From DATFTE01 sp963802575 (GTDB lineage Bacteria > Acidobacteriota > Terriglobia > Terriglobales > Acidobacteriaceae), in the NCBI GenBank assembly GCA_963802575.1, contig CAWDJF010000005.1, positions 186,001 to 250,000 of the forward strand: DNA of 64,000 nt, in the 5' to 3' direction. The translations under genes were made by a program, and so were the position numbers. Within the stretch, counting starts at the first letter, position 1. Every line of letters starts with the position of its first letter. The notes under the pieces were generated by a model, which was not told the origin of the DNA, searched no databases, and worked only from the letters and a program-made list of their open reading frames with translations. Shown here piece after piece: positions 26,457 through 34,223 of this stretch.

Positions 26457-27675
26457 ATTTCCCGCTCTCCGAATTATGAAGTACAGCGACTGCCGTGTTT
26501 CCGTTTGACTCTGCCCACAACGCCGTGATCATGCCGTTAAGTTCCAACGGAGCACTCATCAAGACTGGCTCCCGGTCAGGAATTTCGTAAACCCGAATCG
26601 TATCGCCCGGACCTGGACCGCTCTGCGTGGCGAGCACCTGCCACCCTGAGCCACATTCGGTGTGGATGCTGGCGATGTCGCTGCCCCAAGCAAGATTTCC
26701 GGCCGCTCGATCGGAAACTCCGTCGAGCACGTGCACCTGTCCATCTACTCCCGCGAGGAGCGCCAGAGTGTACTTGTCGCGCGGAAGAGTAGCAGCCGAA
26801 TAAAAGGCCGGAGCCGAGGATTGTTTCCCGACTCCCGGTACCAGCACGCCCGGAAAGAAATTTCTCGCCGGCGCGAAGAACGCGCTCAAGTGGAATTGAT
26901 CGCTTCCCACCGGCCACGGATCGTCGCTCTCGCGACAATTCAGACCGAGAGGTGCAGTCGCTGTACTCTTGCAGAAAACTCCCGGCAAGTGGGCGTCGAA
27001 CAAATGATCCTGCCTTAGGATCAATCTTCCTCGTAAGTCGCGAGGCCACGGATGAGCGTGCGTGACGGGGAAGGATTGCTCAGGCTGCCAGCGGCCATCG
27101 CGAAAACCGTAGAGATCAAGCTTGTCGCCGCTCAACACTGCAAGATGCGAGGGATTCCCATCGATCACCGTTGCGTCAAGAATTCGCTCGTCCTGTGACC
27201 AAAGCAGGGTCTTGTGAACGGTCAGAGGATTGGCCTCGCGAACTCCAATGGCGGCCGCTGGACGCGGCAGCGAAACCATGACGACCGACGACTCGTTATT
27301 TCCCTGATGAATCTCGGCGATCCAGACGTAGTTCTGTAGGTCTTCCGACAGGGTGATGTGGACAGAGCCTGCCGCCTCGTCCGGATTGACAAAACGTAAG
27401 CCGAGATAGGCGAGTTGCGTGGTCAGGCCGCGACGAACTTCGTCATAGTCAGCACGGGAAAGGGAAGAGGCGTTGGTGATTTCCAGAGCGACTGCTCCCG
27501 GCCCCGTAGTTCCGGCAATCCGCCTTGCCAGCTGTTCTTCGGGAGCTGTCCAATTCGATGCCGATGCCAGCACTGCGAATAAGCTCAGCATCAGCAGAAA
27601 ACCAGCCGAGCGCAGCCTGTGTGACGGCGAGAGTGGCATGTAGGGAGTTGTCGAATTATAAACCGCCTTCGGCAT
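26419..27675 (-). CDS. Exported protein of unknown function upstream of the binding protein
   Basis: A protein of about 418 residues with a signal peptide (AGFLLMLSLFAVLASASN). I do not recognise a named family. The middle resembles a beta-propeller-like repeat region with short strands (ILDATVIDGNPSHLAVLSGD, KYTLALLAGVDGQVHVLDGV, NGMITALWAESNGNTAVAVL), which would suit a binding or scaffold role outside the cytoplasm. I chose ATG 27675: it has GGAG eight bases upstream, and the longer frame to 27750 begins with a polar stretch. Its end overlaps the start of the solute-binding protein gene by 38 bases, so the two are co-translated. Confidence 0.7.
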   Translation of the reverse strand: MPKAVYNSTTPYMPLSPSHRLRSAGFLLMLSLFAVLASASNWTAPEEQLARRIAGTTGPGAVALEITNASSLSRADYDEVRRGLTTQLAYLGLRFVNPDEAAGSVHITLSEDLQNYVWIAEIHQGNNESSVVMVSLPRPAAAIGVREANPLTVHKTLLWSQDERILDATVIDGNPSHLAVLSGDKLDLYGFRDGRWQPEQSFPVTHAHPWPRDLRGRLILRQDHLFDAHLPGVFCKSTATAPLGLNCRESDDPWPVGSDQFHLSAFFAPARNFFPGVLVPGVGKQSSAPAFYSAATLPRDKYTLALLAGVDGQVHVLDGVSDRAAGNLAWGSDIASIHTECGSGWQVLATQSGPGPGDTIRVYEIPDREPVLMSAPLELNGMITALWAESNGNTAVAVLHNSESGKYEAYRLTVSCGQ

Positions 27676-27775
27676 GGCTCTCGCTCCTTGCCCGGTACTG
27701 TCTGGAGTCTGGCTTTTAGCGCGGGGCGGCTCCCGCGTAAGTACAGACACCGGAGCCGCCCCGGTTAGCCTTCAA

Positions 27776-29092
27776 CTACTTTTGCAGATCCTCGGCCTGG
27801 CTCGCCTGGTTGCTCACGTTCATGCTGCGCAGGACATCGTTGGCAAAAAAGAACTTGCCGTCGGATGGAACCATCATGATCTGCAGCTTGTCCGACAAGC
27901 GCTCGGCCACGATTTTGTTGATCAGTAAGGGATTCTGTTTCAGGATTTCTCCCTCGCTTTTCATCCGTCCGGCATCGGCCACCGCTGTCACACGGATGCG
28001 ATCTGCCTCCGCGTCGGCCAGCAGTTTTCGCCGCTCCATCTCCGCTTTACTGTCGATCACCTTTGCCTCCGCCATGGCCTCCGCGTTCTTGACCGTGGCT
28101 TCCTTGCGAGCTTCGGCTTCAAGGCGTGATTGCTGGATCTGCTTCTCCTTCAAGGGGAGCGTGTATTGCATCGCGTCGGCCTCACCCTTGGCCTGCAGCA
28201 CATGCACTTGCGCCTCGCCCTCGGCCTGTTTGACTTGCTGTACCTTCGCCGCTTCGGCCTGCAGTTCTGCTAGACGAACCTGCTTCTGCTGAATATCGGT
28301 TTCCACGCCCATGCGATCGTCCTCCTGTTCTTTCAGCAAGAGCGTCTCCAGGCCCTTGGCGTATTCAGGCGGAAGCTGGATGTCACGCAACATGACTTCC
28401 TTCACGATGATTCCGTCTGACCCCAGCTTCTGTGCAATGGCGTCCGCAGCTCTTTTACGGACCTCCTCGCGCTTCGCCGCGAAGACGTCACGCACCGTGT
28501 AGTTCGGCACCAGTTCGCGCCACACGCTGGCTACCACCGCAGGTACAATTTCCTTCTCTACAGGCTGAGGCAGATTGGCCTGGATGTAATCCAGCCGCTT
28601 CGGATCCAGACGGTAACGCACGGTGATCGCCAGGCCGAGAGGCAACCCTTCCTTCGCCTGCACCTGAAGCGGCTCAGACTTCGGAGCTTTCTCAGCGGCC
28701 GCCTTACTGCTGTCCTCTACCGAGCCAGTGGTGAAGAGCTGATCGCGCGTATCGAAGAGCGCGACGTTTTCCGCGAGTGGAGTCACGAAGTGAACGCCAG
28801 GATACAGAGCGCCGGCGAGCGTGCCCTTGGTTTGGCTGATGCGAACCCCTGCCATCCCGCTGGGTACGACCACGATGCCCAAGGCGATCAGGATCGGCCC
28901 CCACGCCAGAAGCGCGAGCCCCAATGCGCCTCGCCAACGAACTTTCGGAACCGGCGGCAAGGGATTCGGACCGCCCGCCGCTTCCGCTTGCCGGTACTGC
29001 ATCTCTCGATAGAGGTCGTAGAGCAGAATGCCAGCTGCGGTCAGCATCATGCCTACACCGCCCCACGTCAGTAGATATTTCAGGAACAGCAT
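27776..29092 (-). CDS. SPFH/band-7 domain membrane protein
   Basis: A 438-residue protein. An N-terminal helix and a second one (ALGLALLAWGPILIALGIVV) anchor it. The SPFH (prohibitin-like) domain follows: GVRISQTKGTLAGALYPGVHFVTPL and KEGLPLGLAITVRYRLDPKR, then AVVASVWRELVPNYTVRDVF. A long coiled coil of about 150 residues rich in Ala, Glu, Lys and Gln completes it (KQVRLAELQAEAAKVQQVKQ and on). Such proteins form ring-like membrane scaffolds and influence proteases or membrane microdomains. The start has AAGGAGGATGTC directly upstream. A 51-residue single-helix protein gene precedes it by 15 bases and is probably a partner. Confidence 0.85.
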   Translation of the reverse strand: MLFLKYLLTWGGVGMMLTAAGILLYDLYREMQYRQAEAAGGPNPLPPVPKVRWRGALGLALLAWGPILIALGIVVVPSGMAGVRISQTKGTLAGALYPGVHFVTPLAENVALFDTRDQLFTTGSVEDSSKAAAEKAPKSEPLQVQAKEGLPLGLAITVRYRLDPKRLDYIQANLPQPVEKEIVPAVVASVWRELVPNYTVRDVFAAKREEVRKRAADAIAQKLGSDGIIVKEVMLRDIQLPPEYAKGLETLLLKEQEDDRMGVETDIQQKQVRLAELQAEAAKVQQVKQAEGEAQVHVLQAKGEADAMQYTLPLKEKQIQQSRLEAEARKEATVKNAEAMAEAKVIDSKAEMERRKLLADAEADRIRVTAVADAGRMKSEGEILKQNPLLINKIVAERLSDKLQIMMVPSDGKFFFANDVLRSMNVSNQASQAEDLQK

Positions 29093-29107
29093 GACATCCT
29101 CCTTGTA

Positions 29108-29263
29108 TTAACGACCTTGCCCAGGGCGAATCCGAGCTGCCGCCTGCCGGGCAAAAAACAGGCGAAAGACTTTGCCGAAAATCAACTCTTCGACCAGGAG
29201 TGCGATTGCCAGCGAGAAGACCAGGCCGGCGAGAACTGCGATAGCTGTAATTGCGAGTTGCAT
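29108..29263 (-). CDS. 51-residue single-pass membrane protein
   Basis: A short gene with ATG at 29263 and TAA at 29108. The product starts MQLAITAIAVLAGLVFSLAI, a clear membrane helix, then has an acidic turn LLVEELIFGK and a basic tail (FFARQAAARIRPGQGR). The ribosome-binding site GGAGGA sits a few bases upstream. It ends 15 bases before the SPFH gene and shares its strand, so the two are likely co-transcribed. No function is known to me; an accessory or assembly peptide of the SPFH complex is the natural guess. Confidence 0.65.
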   Translation of the reverse strand: MQLAITAIAVLAGLVFSLAIALLVEELIFGKVFRLFFARQAAARIRPGQGR

Positions 29264-29286
29264 GACTTCCTCCAATGATTGCGTTT

Positions 29287-29871
29287 TCAGTACTGTCCAC
29301 TAACTGCGTCGTTCACGGTTTCAGCTTCGGCGACCGCCGCGTCTGTAGCGCTTCCGCCGAAGACTTGCGCCACCTGATCGTCCCGTTCGCCGCGGATATG
29401 CACCACGTCGCCAACGCGCACCAGCGAAAAGAACTGCTCGACGTCGCGATTGCGCATGCGAATGCACCCATGCGACGCCGCTTTGCCGACTGAACTTGGA
29501 TCGTTGGTTCCGTGGATCCCGTATCCCTTCACATTCAAACCGATCCAGCGCGTTCCGATGGGATTGTTGCGGCCCGGTGGAATGACAACTTCGGGGTGGT
29601 AGTAAGTTGGATTGGAGACTCGGTTGACGATGTGAAAATCGCCCGTCGGACTTGGGCTATTGGACGCGCCGACAGCCACGGGAAATATCCGAGTGGGGTG
29701 TTCGTCCTCTAGAATCGCCAACTTGCGGTCGGGAATGCTGACCAGAATCTCGCGATGAGTCCCGGTGCTTTTCGGGGCGGCCTCTTGCGCGGCCAGCGGG
29801 GTCATGAGGCAAGCGATCGCGCCGATCAACCCGATTCCCACTTTTCCATTCCTGATTCCCGTCAGTTTCAT
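29287..29871 (-). CDS. L,D-transpeptidase (YkuD family)
   Basis: A 194-residue exported cell-wall enzyme. The signal peptide is GIGLIGAIACLMTPLAAQE. The YkuD catalytic signature is complete: GIHGTNDPSSVGKAASHGCI, with His in IHGT and the nucleophile Cys in SHGCIRMRNRD. The domain begins REILVSIPDRKLAILED. L,D-transpeptidases make 3-3 cross-links in peptidoglycan or attach proteins to it. The ATG at 29871 was chosen because AGGTGG lies just ahead and it begins at the signal peptide; the frame is open to 29898. It ends 23 bases before the start of the small membrane protein gene downstream. Confidence 0.88.
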   Translation of the reverse strand: MKLTGIRNGKVGIGLIGAIACLMTPLAAQEAAPKSTGTHREILVSIPDRKLAILEDEHPTRIFPVAVGASNSPSPTGDFHIVNRVSNPTYYHPEVVIPPGRNNPIGTRWIGLNVKGYGIHGTNDPSSVGKAASHGCIRMRNRDVEQFFSLVRVGDVVHIRGERDDQVAQVFGGSATDAAVAEAETVNDAVSGQY

Positions 29872-30032
29872 GGCGCCGTCCACCTTTCGTGGAATCAAAG
29901 GGCAGACGACTAGCCAAAGGCTATGTCACTGATACAACATGGGTTAGTTTTGCGACGAATGAGCGTGAGCGTGGGTGAAACGAGGCGATGTGTCTGCTCT
30001 GACACGCTAGGAGTCTTGGTGGGTTGTTTGAG

Positions 30033-30083
30033 AAAACCCGGCCCCGCCGCTGGGGGCGGCTAGTGGGGTTTTTAGAGCCGGGT
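30033..30083. other. GC-rich hairpin with T tract in a divergent region
   Basis: Inner pairing GCCGC-TGGGG-GCGGC is flanked by AAAACCC / GGGGTTTT, and a wider alternative pairs ACCCGGC (30036-30042) with GCCGGGT (30077-30083). A TTTTT follows on the plus strand. It resembles a terminator but no annotated gene ends here on the plus strand. It may end a small RNA or block readthrough into the ferredoxin promoter. Confidence 0.4.
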
Positions 30084-30151
30084 CATCTTCTGGGTTTATG
30101 AGGTCCCGTTTTTCTGTTGTGTACCTTTTAGAGGATTGCTACCTGGCTTGC

Positions 30152-30167
30152 TGTGACGGCCGTCACA
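30152..30167. promoter_or_regulatory. Crp/Fnr-type operator upstream of the ferredoxin gene (perfect palindrome)
   Basis: TGTGACGGCCGTCACA is a perfect 16-base palindrome with the same TGTGA/TCACA half sites as at 20741-20779. Its centre lies about 121 bases ahead of the ferredoxin ATG. Confidence 0.68.
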
Positions 30168-30206
30168 GCTCTCCGTGACCTCCGAACCAGCCGTGAACCG
30201 CAGCCA

Positions 30207-30222
30207 CGTGACCGCGGTCACG
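30207..30222. promoter_or_regulatory. Second Crp-like palindrome upstream of the ferredoxin gene
   Basis: CGTGACCGCGGTCACG is a perfect palindrome with GTGA-N6-TCAC core. Its centre is 55 bases from that of the first site and about 66 bases ahead of the ferredoxin ATG. The outer base differs from the Crp consensus. Confidence 0.55.
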
Positions 30223-30280
30223 GTCCCGCTAGAAGCGTCTGGATATGCTGGGAACACTTACTTCATGGCGGAGAACGTTC

Positions 30281-30535
30281 ATGGCTTATGTAATCACTAA
30301 CACCTGTATCAAAGACCTTCTCTGTGCTGACGTCTGTCCTACGGATTGCATTCATCCCAGGAAAGACGAACCCATGTTTGAAACGGTCGCGCAACTCTAC
30401 ATCGACCCCGTCGGCTGCATCGATTGCGGCGCCTGCGTCCCGGTCTGCACCTCCGATTCGATCCATCCGCTGGAGGATTTACCGGAAGAACTGAAGCGGT
30501 TTGCGGATGTGAACGCGGCGTTTTACGCGAACTAG
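30281..30535 (+). CDS. Two-cluster bacterial ferredoxin
   Basis: An 84-residue electron carrier. The first cysteine set is CIKDLLCADVCPTDC, the arrangement of 7Fe/8Fe ferredoxins; the second is CIDCGACVPVCTSD, a normal [4Fe-4S] set although the usual Pro after the last Cys is Thr. The start is the ATG at 30281 (MAYVITNTC), typical of the family; an extension to 30245 is less likely. Two Crp-type palindromes precede it. Low-potential ferredoxins are natural electron donors for activase/dehydratase pairs like that at 15-20.5 kb, and the shared operator type supports such a link. That functional link is inference. Confidence 0.9.
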   Translation: MAYVITNTCIKDLLCADVCPTDCIHPRKDEPMFETVAQLYIDPVGCIDCGACVPVCTSDSIHPLEDLPEELKRFADVNAAFYAN

Positions 30536-30619
30536 CTTCTCGGAGACTCCGGCGGGACGCCGAGTGATTCCGGTTGACAGGTGTGCGGGCGGGCTCTATC
30601 GTGTCGGGCCAGACCGCCG

Positions 30620-31720
30620 ATGAACATCGTCAAAGCGACGCGCACGTTTGAAGAATGGCTCGCCCAACACACCGTAGTTGTGAAGGGGGACTTGCGCATC
30701 AAGCACCAGCGCATGGCAGAGGCCATCTTCCCCTTCTTTCGAGCGACCTTCTATCGCTGGGCACAGATTTGGCCCGACGTCTGTCCTGATCTTGCCAGGG
30801 GCCCCCGCGTTCTCGCCGTGGGCGATTTGCATGTCGAGAATTTCGGAACCTGGCGAGACACCGAGGGGCGGCTAGTTTGGGGTGTCAATGATTTTGACGA
30901 AGCTGCCTTCCTTGCTTATTCGTACGATTTGGTCCGTCTCGCCGTAAGCGCCCAACTCGCAGCCGAAACTGGAAACCTTGCACTGAAGCCGAAAGAGGCT
31001 TGTTCCGCGATCCTCGAAGGATATCGCGCATCACTCGCTCGCGGCGGGCGCGCCTTCGTTCTCGAAGAAGAGAACCGGTGGCTGCGGCTGATCGCCCTGG
31101 GAGAGCTTCGTGATCCAGAACGCTTCTGGGCGAAGATGGAGTCGCTGCCCGTCGTGCGAGAAGAAGTTGCGGTGAGCGCGAAGGAAGCGCTGGAGCATCT
31201 TATGCCCGAGCCCGGACTCAGTTTTCGACTAGCGCGTCGTGTCGCCGGGCTGGGAAGTCTGGGACACCAGCGTTTGGTGGCGATTGCCGAATGTAACGGC
31301 GGCAAAATCGCCCGCGAGGCGAAGGCACTGGTACCTTCCTCCGTTCACTGGGCGAGGGGAGAGCAGGGTCCCAGCGAAATTCTTTATTACGCTATCATCC
31401 GCCGCGCTGTGCGCAGTCGCGATCCCTTTGTTCAACTACGTGGTAGGTGGATCGTCCGGCGACTGTCGCCTCATTGTTGCCGCGTCGAACTTGCGTCGCT
31501 GCCTGCGGACCGGGACGAATTGAAGCTGCTGTATTCCATGGGATGGGAAACGGCGAACATTCATCTTGGCAGCGCTGCAGTAAAAAACATCAGGCGGCAT
31601 GCTTCCGGCCTGAAAGGGAACTGGCTCGCGACCGCGGCTAAGCAGATGCTGGACGCTGTCAACCAGGACTGGCGCGACTGGAAGAAGTCCATGCCCTCAC
31701 AGCCGAAGAAGAAGCAGTAA
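30620..31720 (+). CDS. DUF2252 family protein
   Basis: A 366-residue cytoplasmic protein of the DUF2252 family, which resembles aminoglycoside-phosphotransferase-like kinases. Visible conserved parts are FPFFRATFYRWAQIWPDV, VLAVGDLHVENFGTW and VNDFDEAAFLAYSYDLVRLA. The GDLHVENFG and NDFDEA motifs correspond to the catalytic-loop and metal-binding motifs of that kinase fold. The substrate is not known. I chose the ATG at 30620; a GTG-started frame extends upstream but shows no conserved sequence. It has its own short spacer from the ferredoxin. Confidence 0.82.
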   Translation: MNIVKATRTFEEWLAQHTVVVKGDLRIKHQRMAEAIFPFFRATFYRWAQIWPDVCPDLARGPRVLAVGDLHVENFGTWRDTEGRLVWGVNDFDEAAFLAYSYDLVRLAVSAQLAAETGNLALKPKEACSAILEGYRASLARGGRAFVLEEENRWLRLIALGELRDPERFWAKMESLPVVREEVAVSAKEALEHLMPEPGLSFRLARRVAGLGSLGHQRLVAIAECNGGKIAREAKALVPSSVHWARGEQGPSEILYYAIIRRAVRSRDPFVQLRGRWIVRRLSPHCCRVELASLPADRDELKLLYSMGWETANIHLGSAAVKNIRRHASGLKGNWLATAAKQMLDAVNQDWRDWKKSMPSQPKKKQ

Positions 31721-31723
31721 ATC

Positions 31724-32212
31724 TTACGCCATCCCAGGTCCTGTCTCACACAATACCTCGGTCTCTACATCGACGAAGGCCTCCGATGGCGCATGGGTGC
31801 GTTCCAACGCGCAGAGCAATGCGTCGAGAATCGCGGTCAGCGAATGTGGGCTGTCACGCAGGATTCTTTGGATACTCTCGCGATGAATCGCGAGTTCCCC
31901 AATCTGGCGCGCCCCCCTCAGGTCAACCGCATTGCTGTCCTGCACCCGTTTAGACCGTCTCACTTCTTGCCGCCGCTCCTGCGTGAGGGCGAACGGGTAG
32001 TCGAGTCCGCCAGTTGTCATCCAATGAACCACGAGTTCCTGCGCGTGCGACGCGTTGCAGACTCTTTGCACCCCTGGCTGGCTGGCTAGCTGATCGTGCC
32101 ATTGCAGGATCGTGATTTTGTCCTGCCAGCGGCTCTCCGCCAATAGAAACCAGCCGCGTTCATTCATCTTCTGTCGCCCGCAAATCGCACATCCGACATT
32201 TTCTGTTTCCAT
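31724..32212 (-). CDS. Small Cys-containing protein of unknown function
   Basis: A protein of about 162 residues. The N-terminus has a Cys pair (NVGCAICGRQKMNERGWFLL), followed by the segment WQDKITILQWHDQLA and a second part with CNASHAQELVVHWMTTGGLD. The Cys-x2-Cys and later Cys/His could form a zinc site. The start at 32212 follows the stop of the zinc-ribbon gene by ten bases; the longer frame to 32260 would overlap that gene. I know similar short proteins from acidobacterial genomes only as uncharacterised. It is likely co-transcribed with the upstream zinc-ribbon gene. Confidence 0.62.
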   Translation of the reverse strand: METENVGCAICGRQKMNERGWFLLAESRWQDKITILQWHDQLASQPGVQRVCNASHAQELVVHWMTTGGLDYPFALTQERRQEVRRSKRVQDSNAVDLRGARQIGELAIHRESIQRILRDSPHSLTAILDALLCALERTHAPSEAFVDVETEVLCETGPGMA

Positions 32213-32222
32213 TGGTCCCCCT

Positions 32223-32549
32223 CTACTCCGCAAGGCGCCTGGCGCCGGTGCCTGTTGCAACCCCCAGCACCGTGGGTTCCCCGGGATCCGACAAAACTGG
32301 TTTTCTTAGCCCGGGTAGCGGAACTGTCACCATTCCCCGGTCTGCATCGAAGAAGATCGTTAATTCGCGAGCGCAGTTATCGCACATCCAGTAATGTTCC
32401 ACCTTGCGCAACGCGCTCTTCCTTTGATCGAGTCCGCGAGCATTGGAAACAGGCCGGGGTGGCATCTGGACGACAAAGAGCTTGCCTTCGGTCATTCGAA
32501 GAAAAGGAACCGAACACGCTGGATTAACACATTTGTGAAGCATAGGCAC
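32223..32549 (-). CDS. Small double zinc-ribbon-like protein, paralogue of that at 14668-14991
   Basis: A 108-residue protein with MLHKCVNPACSVPFLRMTEG and HYWMCDNCARELTIFFD. The CVNPxC and WxCxxCA motifs and their spacing match the protein at 14668-14991, showing that they belong to one small family. The end (FDADRGMVTVPLPGL) also aligns with LEPLHGLKLIPLD of the paralogue. The cysteines probably bind zinc. It is followed ten bases later by another Cys-containing gene. Confidence 0.65.
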   Translation of the reverse strand: MPMLHKCVNPACSVPFLRMTEGKLFVVQMPPRPVSNARGLDQRKSALRKVEHYWMCDNCARELTIFFDADRGMVTVPLPGLRKPVLSDPGEPTVLGVATGTGARRLAE

Positions 32550-32879
32550 CTTTGCGGGTTATCGCGCAAGTGAGAGAACTCCCGTTGCACGTTCTTTACC
32601 GAATCACTTTGACGACGCCAACTCGCGGATCATTCAATTACCCGTGTTCTCAGAGTTCCCGAAAGTTCCCACAATCGAACATGACGAAGGTTCGGCACCA
32701 CAGCAAGCGGGTCGGCACCCTGTCGTTCGTTCCGTTTTCGCACGAGCCCGCGAGAGCCCGCGATCTGCCGCTTCCGGGGGGCAAGCGTCACATCGCTACG
32801 TGATCAACGACACAGCCTCGATGCCCATTCTCGGGTGAACATGCAAGGTAAGGATTTCGCTGGTGAGGGGGGCGTAATC
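32550..32879. other. Divergent promoter region of the arginine/carbamoyl-phosphate operon
   Basis: About 330 bases between the zinc-ribbon gene (minus) and the cDPG-synthetase-like gene (plus). Open frames here show no recognisable protein. It should hold both promoters. No clear operator palindrome, arginine box or terminator was seen. Confidence 0.5.
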
Positions 32880-34223
32880 ATGAAAAGACTGCTAATCCTG
32901 GGCGCGGCGGGCCGCGACTTCCACAACTTTAACGTGGTATTTCGCAACGATTCCAATTATCAGATTGTCGGTTTCACCGCTACGCAAATTCCCGACATCG
33001 CAGGCCGCCGCTATCCGCGAGAACTCGCAGGCCCACTCTATCCCGAAGGTATCCCCATCTTCGAAGAACGAGACATGGAGCGGCTTATCTCAGACCTCAG
33101 CGTCGACGCTGTTGTCTTTTCTTATAGCGACATCTCTCATGTCAACCTTATGCACTTGGCATCACGCGCGGTCGCGGCGGGAGCCGATTTCTGGCTGTTG
33201 GGCACCGAACATACGCAAATCAAGTCTTCGCTTCCTGTGATTTCCATTTGCGCGGTTCGCACTGGCTGTGGCAAGAGTCCGGTCTCACGGCTTGTCGCTT
33301 CGAAATTGCGCAATCTTGGATGGAAGCCGGTAGTCATTCGCCATCCCATGCCCTACGGAGACTTGGCCGCTCAAGCCGTCCAGCGCTTCGCCACTCTGGA
33401 CGATCTGGAAAAGCACCAGTGCACGATTGAGGAGCGCGAGGAATACGAGCCGCATATCAATAAAGGGACGGTTGTCTACGCAGGCGTCGATTACGGTCAG
33501 ATTCTGCGTCAGGCCGAGAAAGAAGCAGACGTCATTCTCTGGGATGGCGGCAACAACGACACCCCGTTCTACAAATCCGACCTGGAAATTGTGGTTGCCG
33601 ATCCGCATCGCGCCGGCCACGAACTCGCCTATTTCCCCGGCGAAGTAAATATGCGCAGAGCGCAAGTTGTGGTGATCAACAAGGTTGACACCGCCGCCCC
33701 CGCGGATGTGACCAGGGTTCGCGAGAACGTCCGCCGTCACAATCCGCACGCTGCGATCGTCGACATGGCCTGCCGAGTTTCAGTCGCCTCACCGGAGCAA
33801 GTAAGGGGCAAGCGCGTTCTGGTCGTGGAAGATGGGCCGACGCTTACCCACGGCGAGATGCCTTACGGCGCCGGAGTCGTTGCCGCCCGGTTGTGCGGTG
33901 CGGCCGAGCTTGTCGATCCGCGTCCCTTTGCTGTGGGATCGATTCGCGGAACCTACGAACGCTATCCTCACATGACCATACTGTTGCCGGCCATGGGTTA
34001 CAGCGCCATGCAACGTCACGAGCTCGAGCAGACCATCAATCAAATTCCTTGCGACCTGGTGCTCGTGGCCACTCCCATCGATCTGGCTCGCATCATCAAA
34101 ATTGACAAGCCTAGCCTGCGAGTCACCTACGAGGTTGAGGAACTGACGACGCCCGGACTGGTGGCCGCGCTGGGGAAGTTCACCGACGAATACCAACAAG
34201 TGCCAGTGGGAGCGCTCAAATGA
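32880..34223 (+). CDS. Cyclic 2,3-diphosphoglycerate synthetase-like P-loop protein
   Basis: A 447-residue protein. The N-terminal Rossmann-like part starts MKRLLILGAAGRDFHNFNVV. A P-loop GTPase/ATPase core follows: ICAVRTGCGKSPVSRLVASK (GxGKS), then ILWDGGNNDTPFYKSDL, then VVVINKVD, which is NKxD-like. This matches the bacterial relatives of archaeal cyclic 2,3-diphosphoglycerate synthetase; bacterial members often sit beside carbamoyltransferase and carbamate kinase genes and their reaction is not established. The ATG at 32880 has GAGGGGGGC ahead and begins the conserved strand. Its end overlaps the carbamoyltransferase start as ATGA. Confidence 0.82.
   Translation: MKRLLILGAAGRDFHNFNVVFRNDSNYQIVGFTATQIPDIAGRRYPRELAGPLYPEGIPIFEERDMERLISDLSVDAVVFSYSDISHVNLMHLASRAVAAGADFWLLGTEHTQIKSSLPVISICAVRTGCGKSPVSRLVASKLRNLGWKPVVIRHPMPYGDLAAQAVQRFATLDDLEKHQCTIEEREEYEPHINKGTVVYAGVDYGQILRQAEKEADVILWDGGNNDTPFYKSDLEIVVADPHRAGHELAYFPGEVNMRRAQVVVINKVDTAAPADVTRVRENVRRHNPHAAIVDMACRVSVASPEQVRGKRVLVVEDGPTLTHGEMPYGAGVVAARLCGAAELVDPRPFAVGSIRGTYERYPHMTILLPAMGYSAMQRHELEQTINQIPCDLVLVATPIDLARIIKIDKPSLRVTYEVEELTTPGLVAALGKFTDEYQQVPVGALK

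Larger units (their letters stand above)
29872..30280. other. Divergent intergenic region with hairpin and two operator palindromes
   Basis: This stretch separates the L,D-transpeptidase (minus) from the ferredoxin gene (plus). It holds a strong hairpin at 30033-30083 and two Crp-type palindromes at 30152-30167 and 30207-30222, described separately. No coding frame is convincing. Confidence 0.6.

Noticed and set aside
32552..32803. Possible 83-residue plus-strand gene in the divergent region
   Set aside because: Low-complexity, basic composition, no ribosome-binding site and no recognisable motif.
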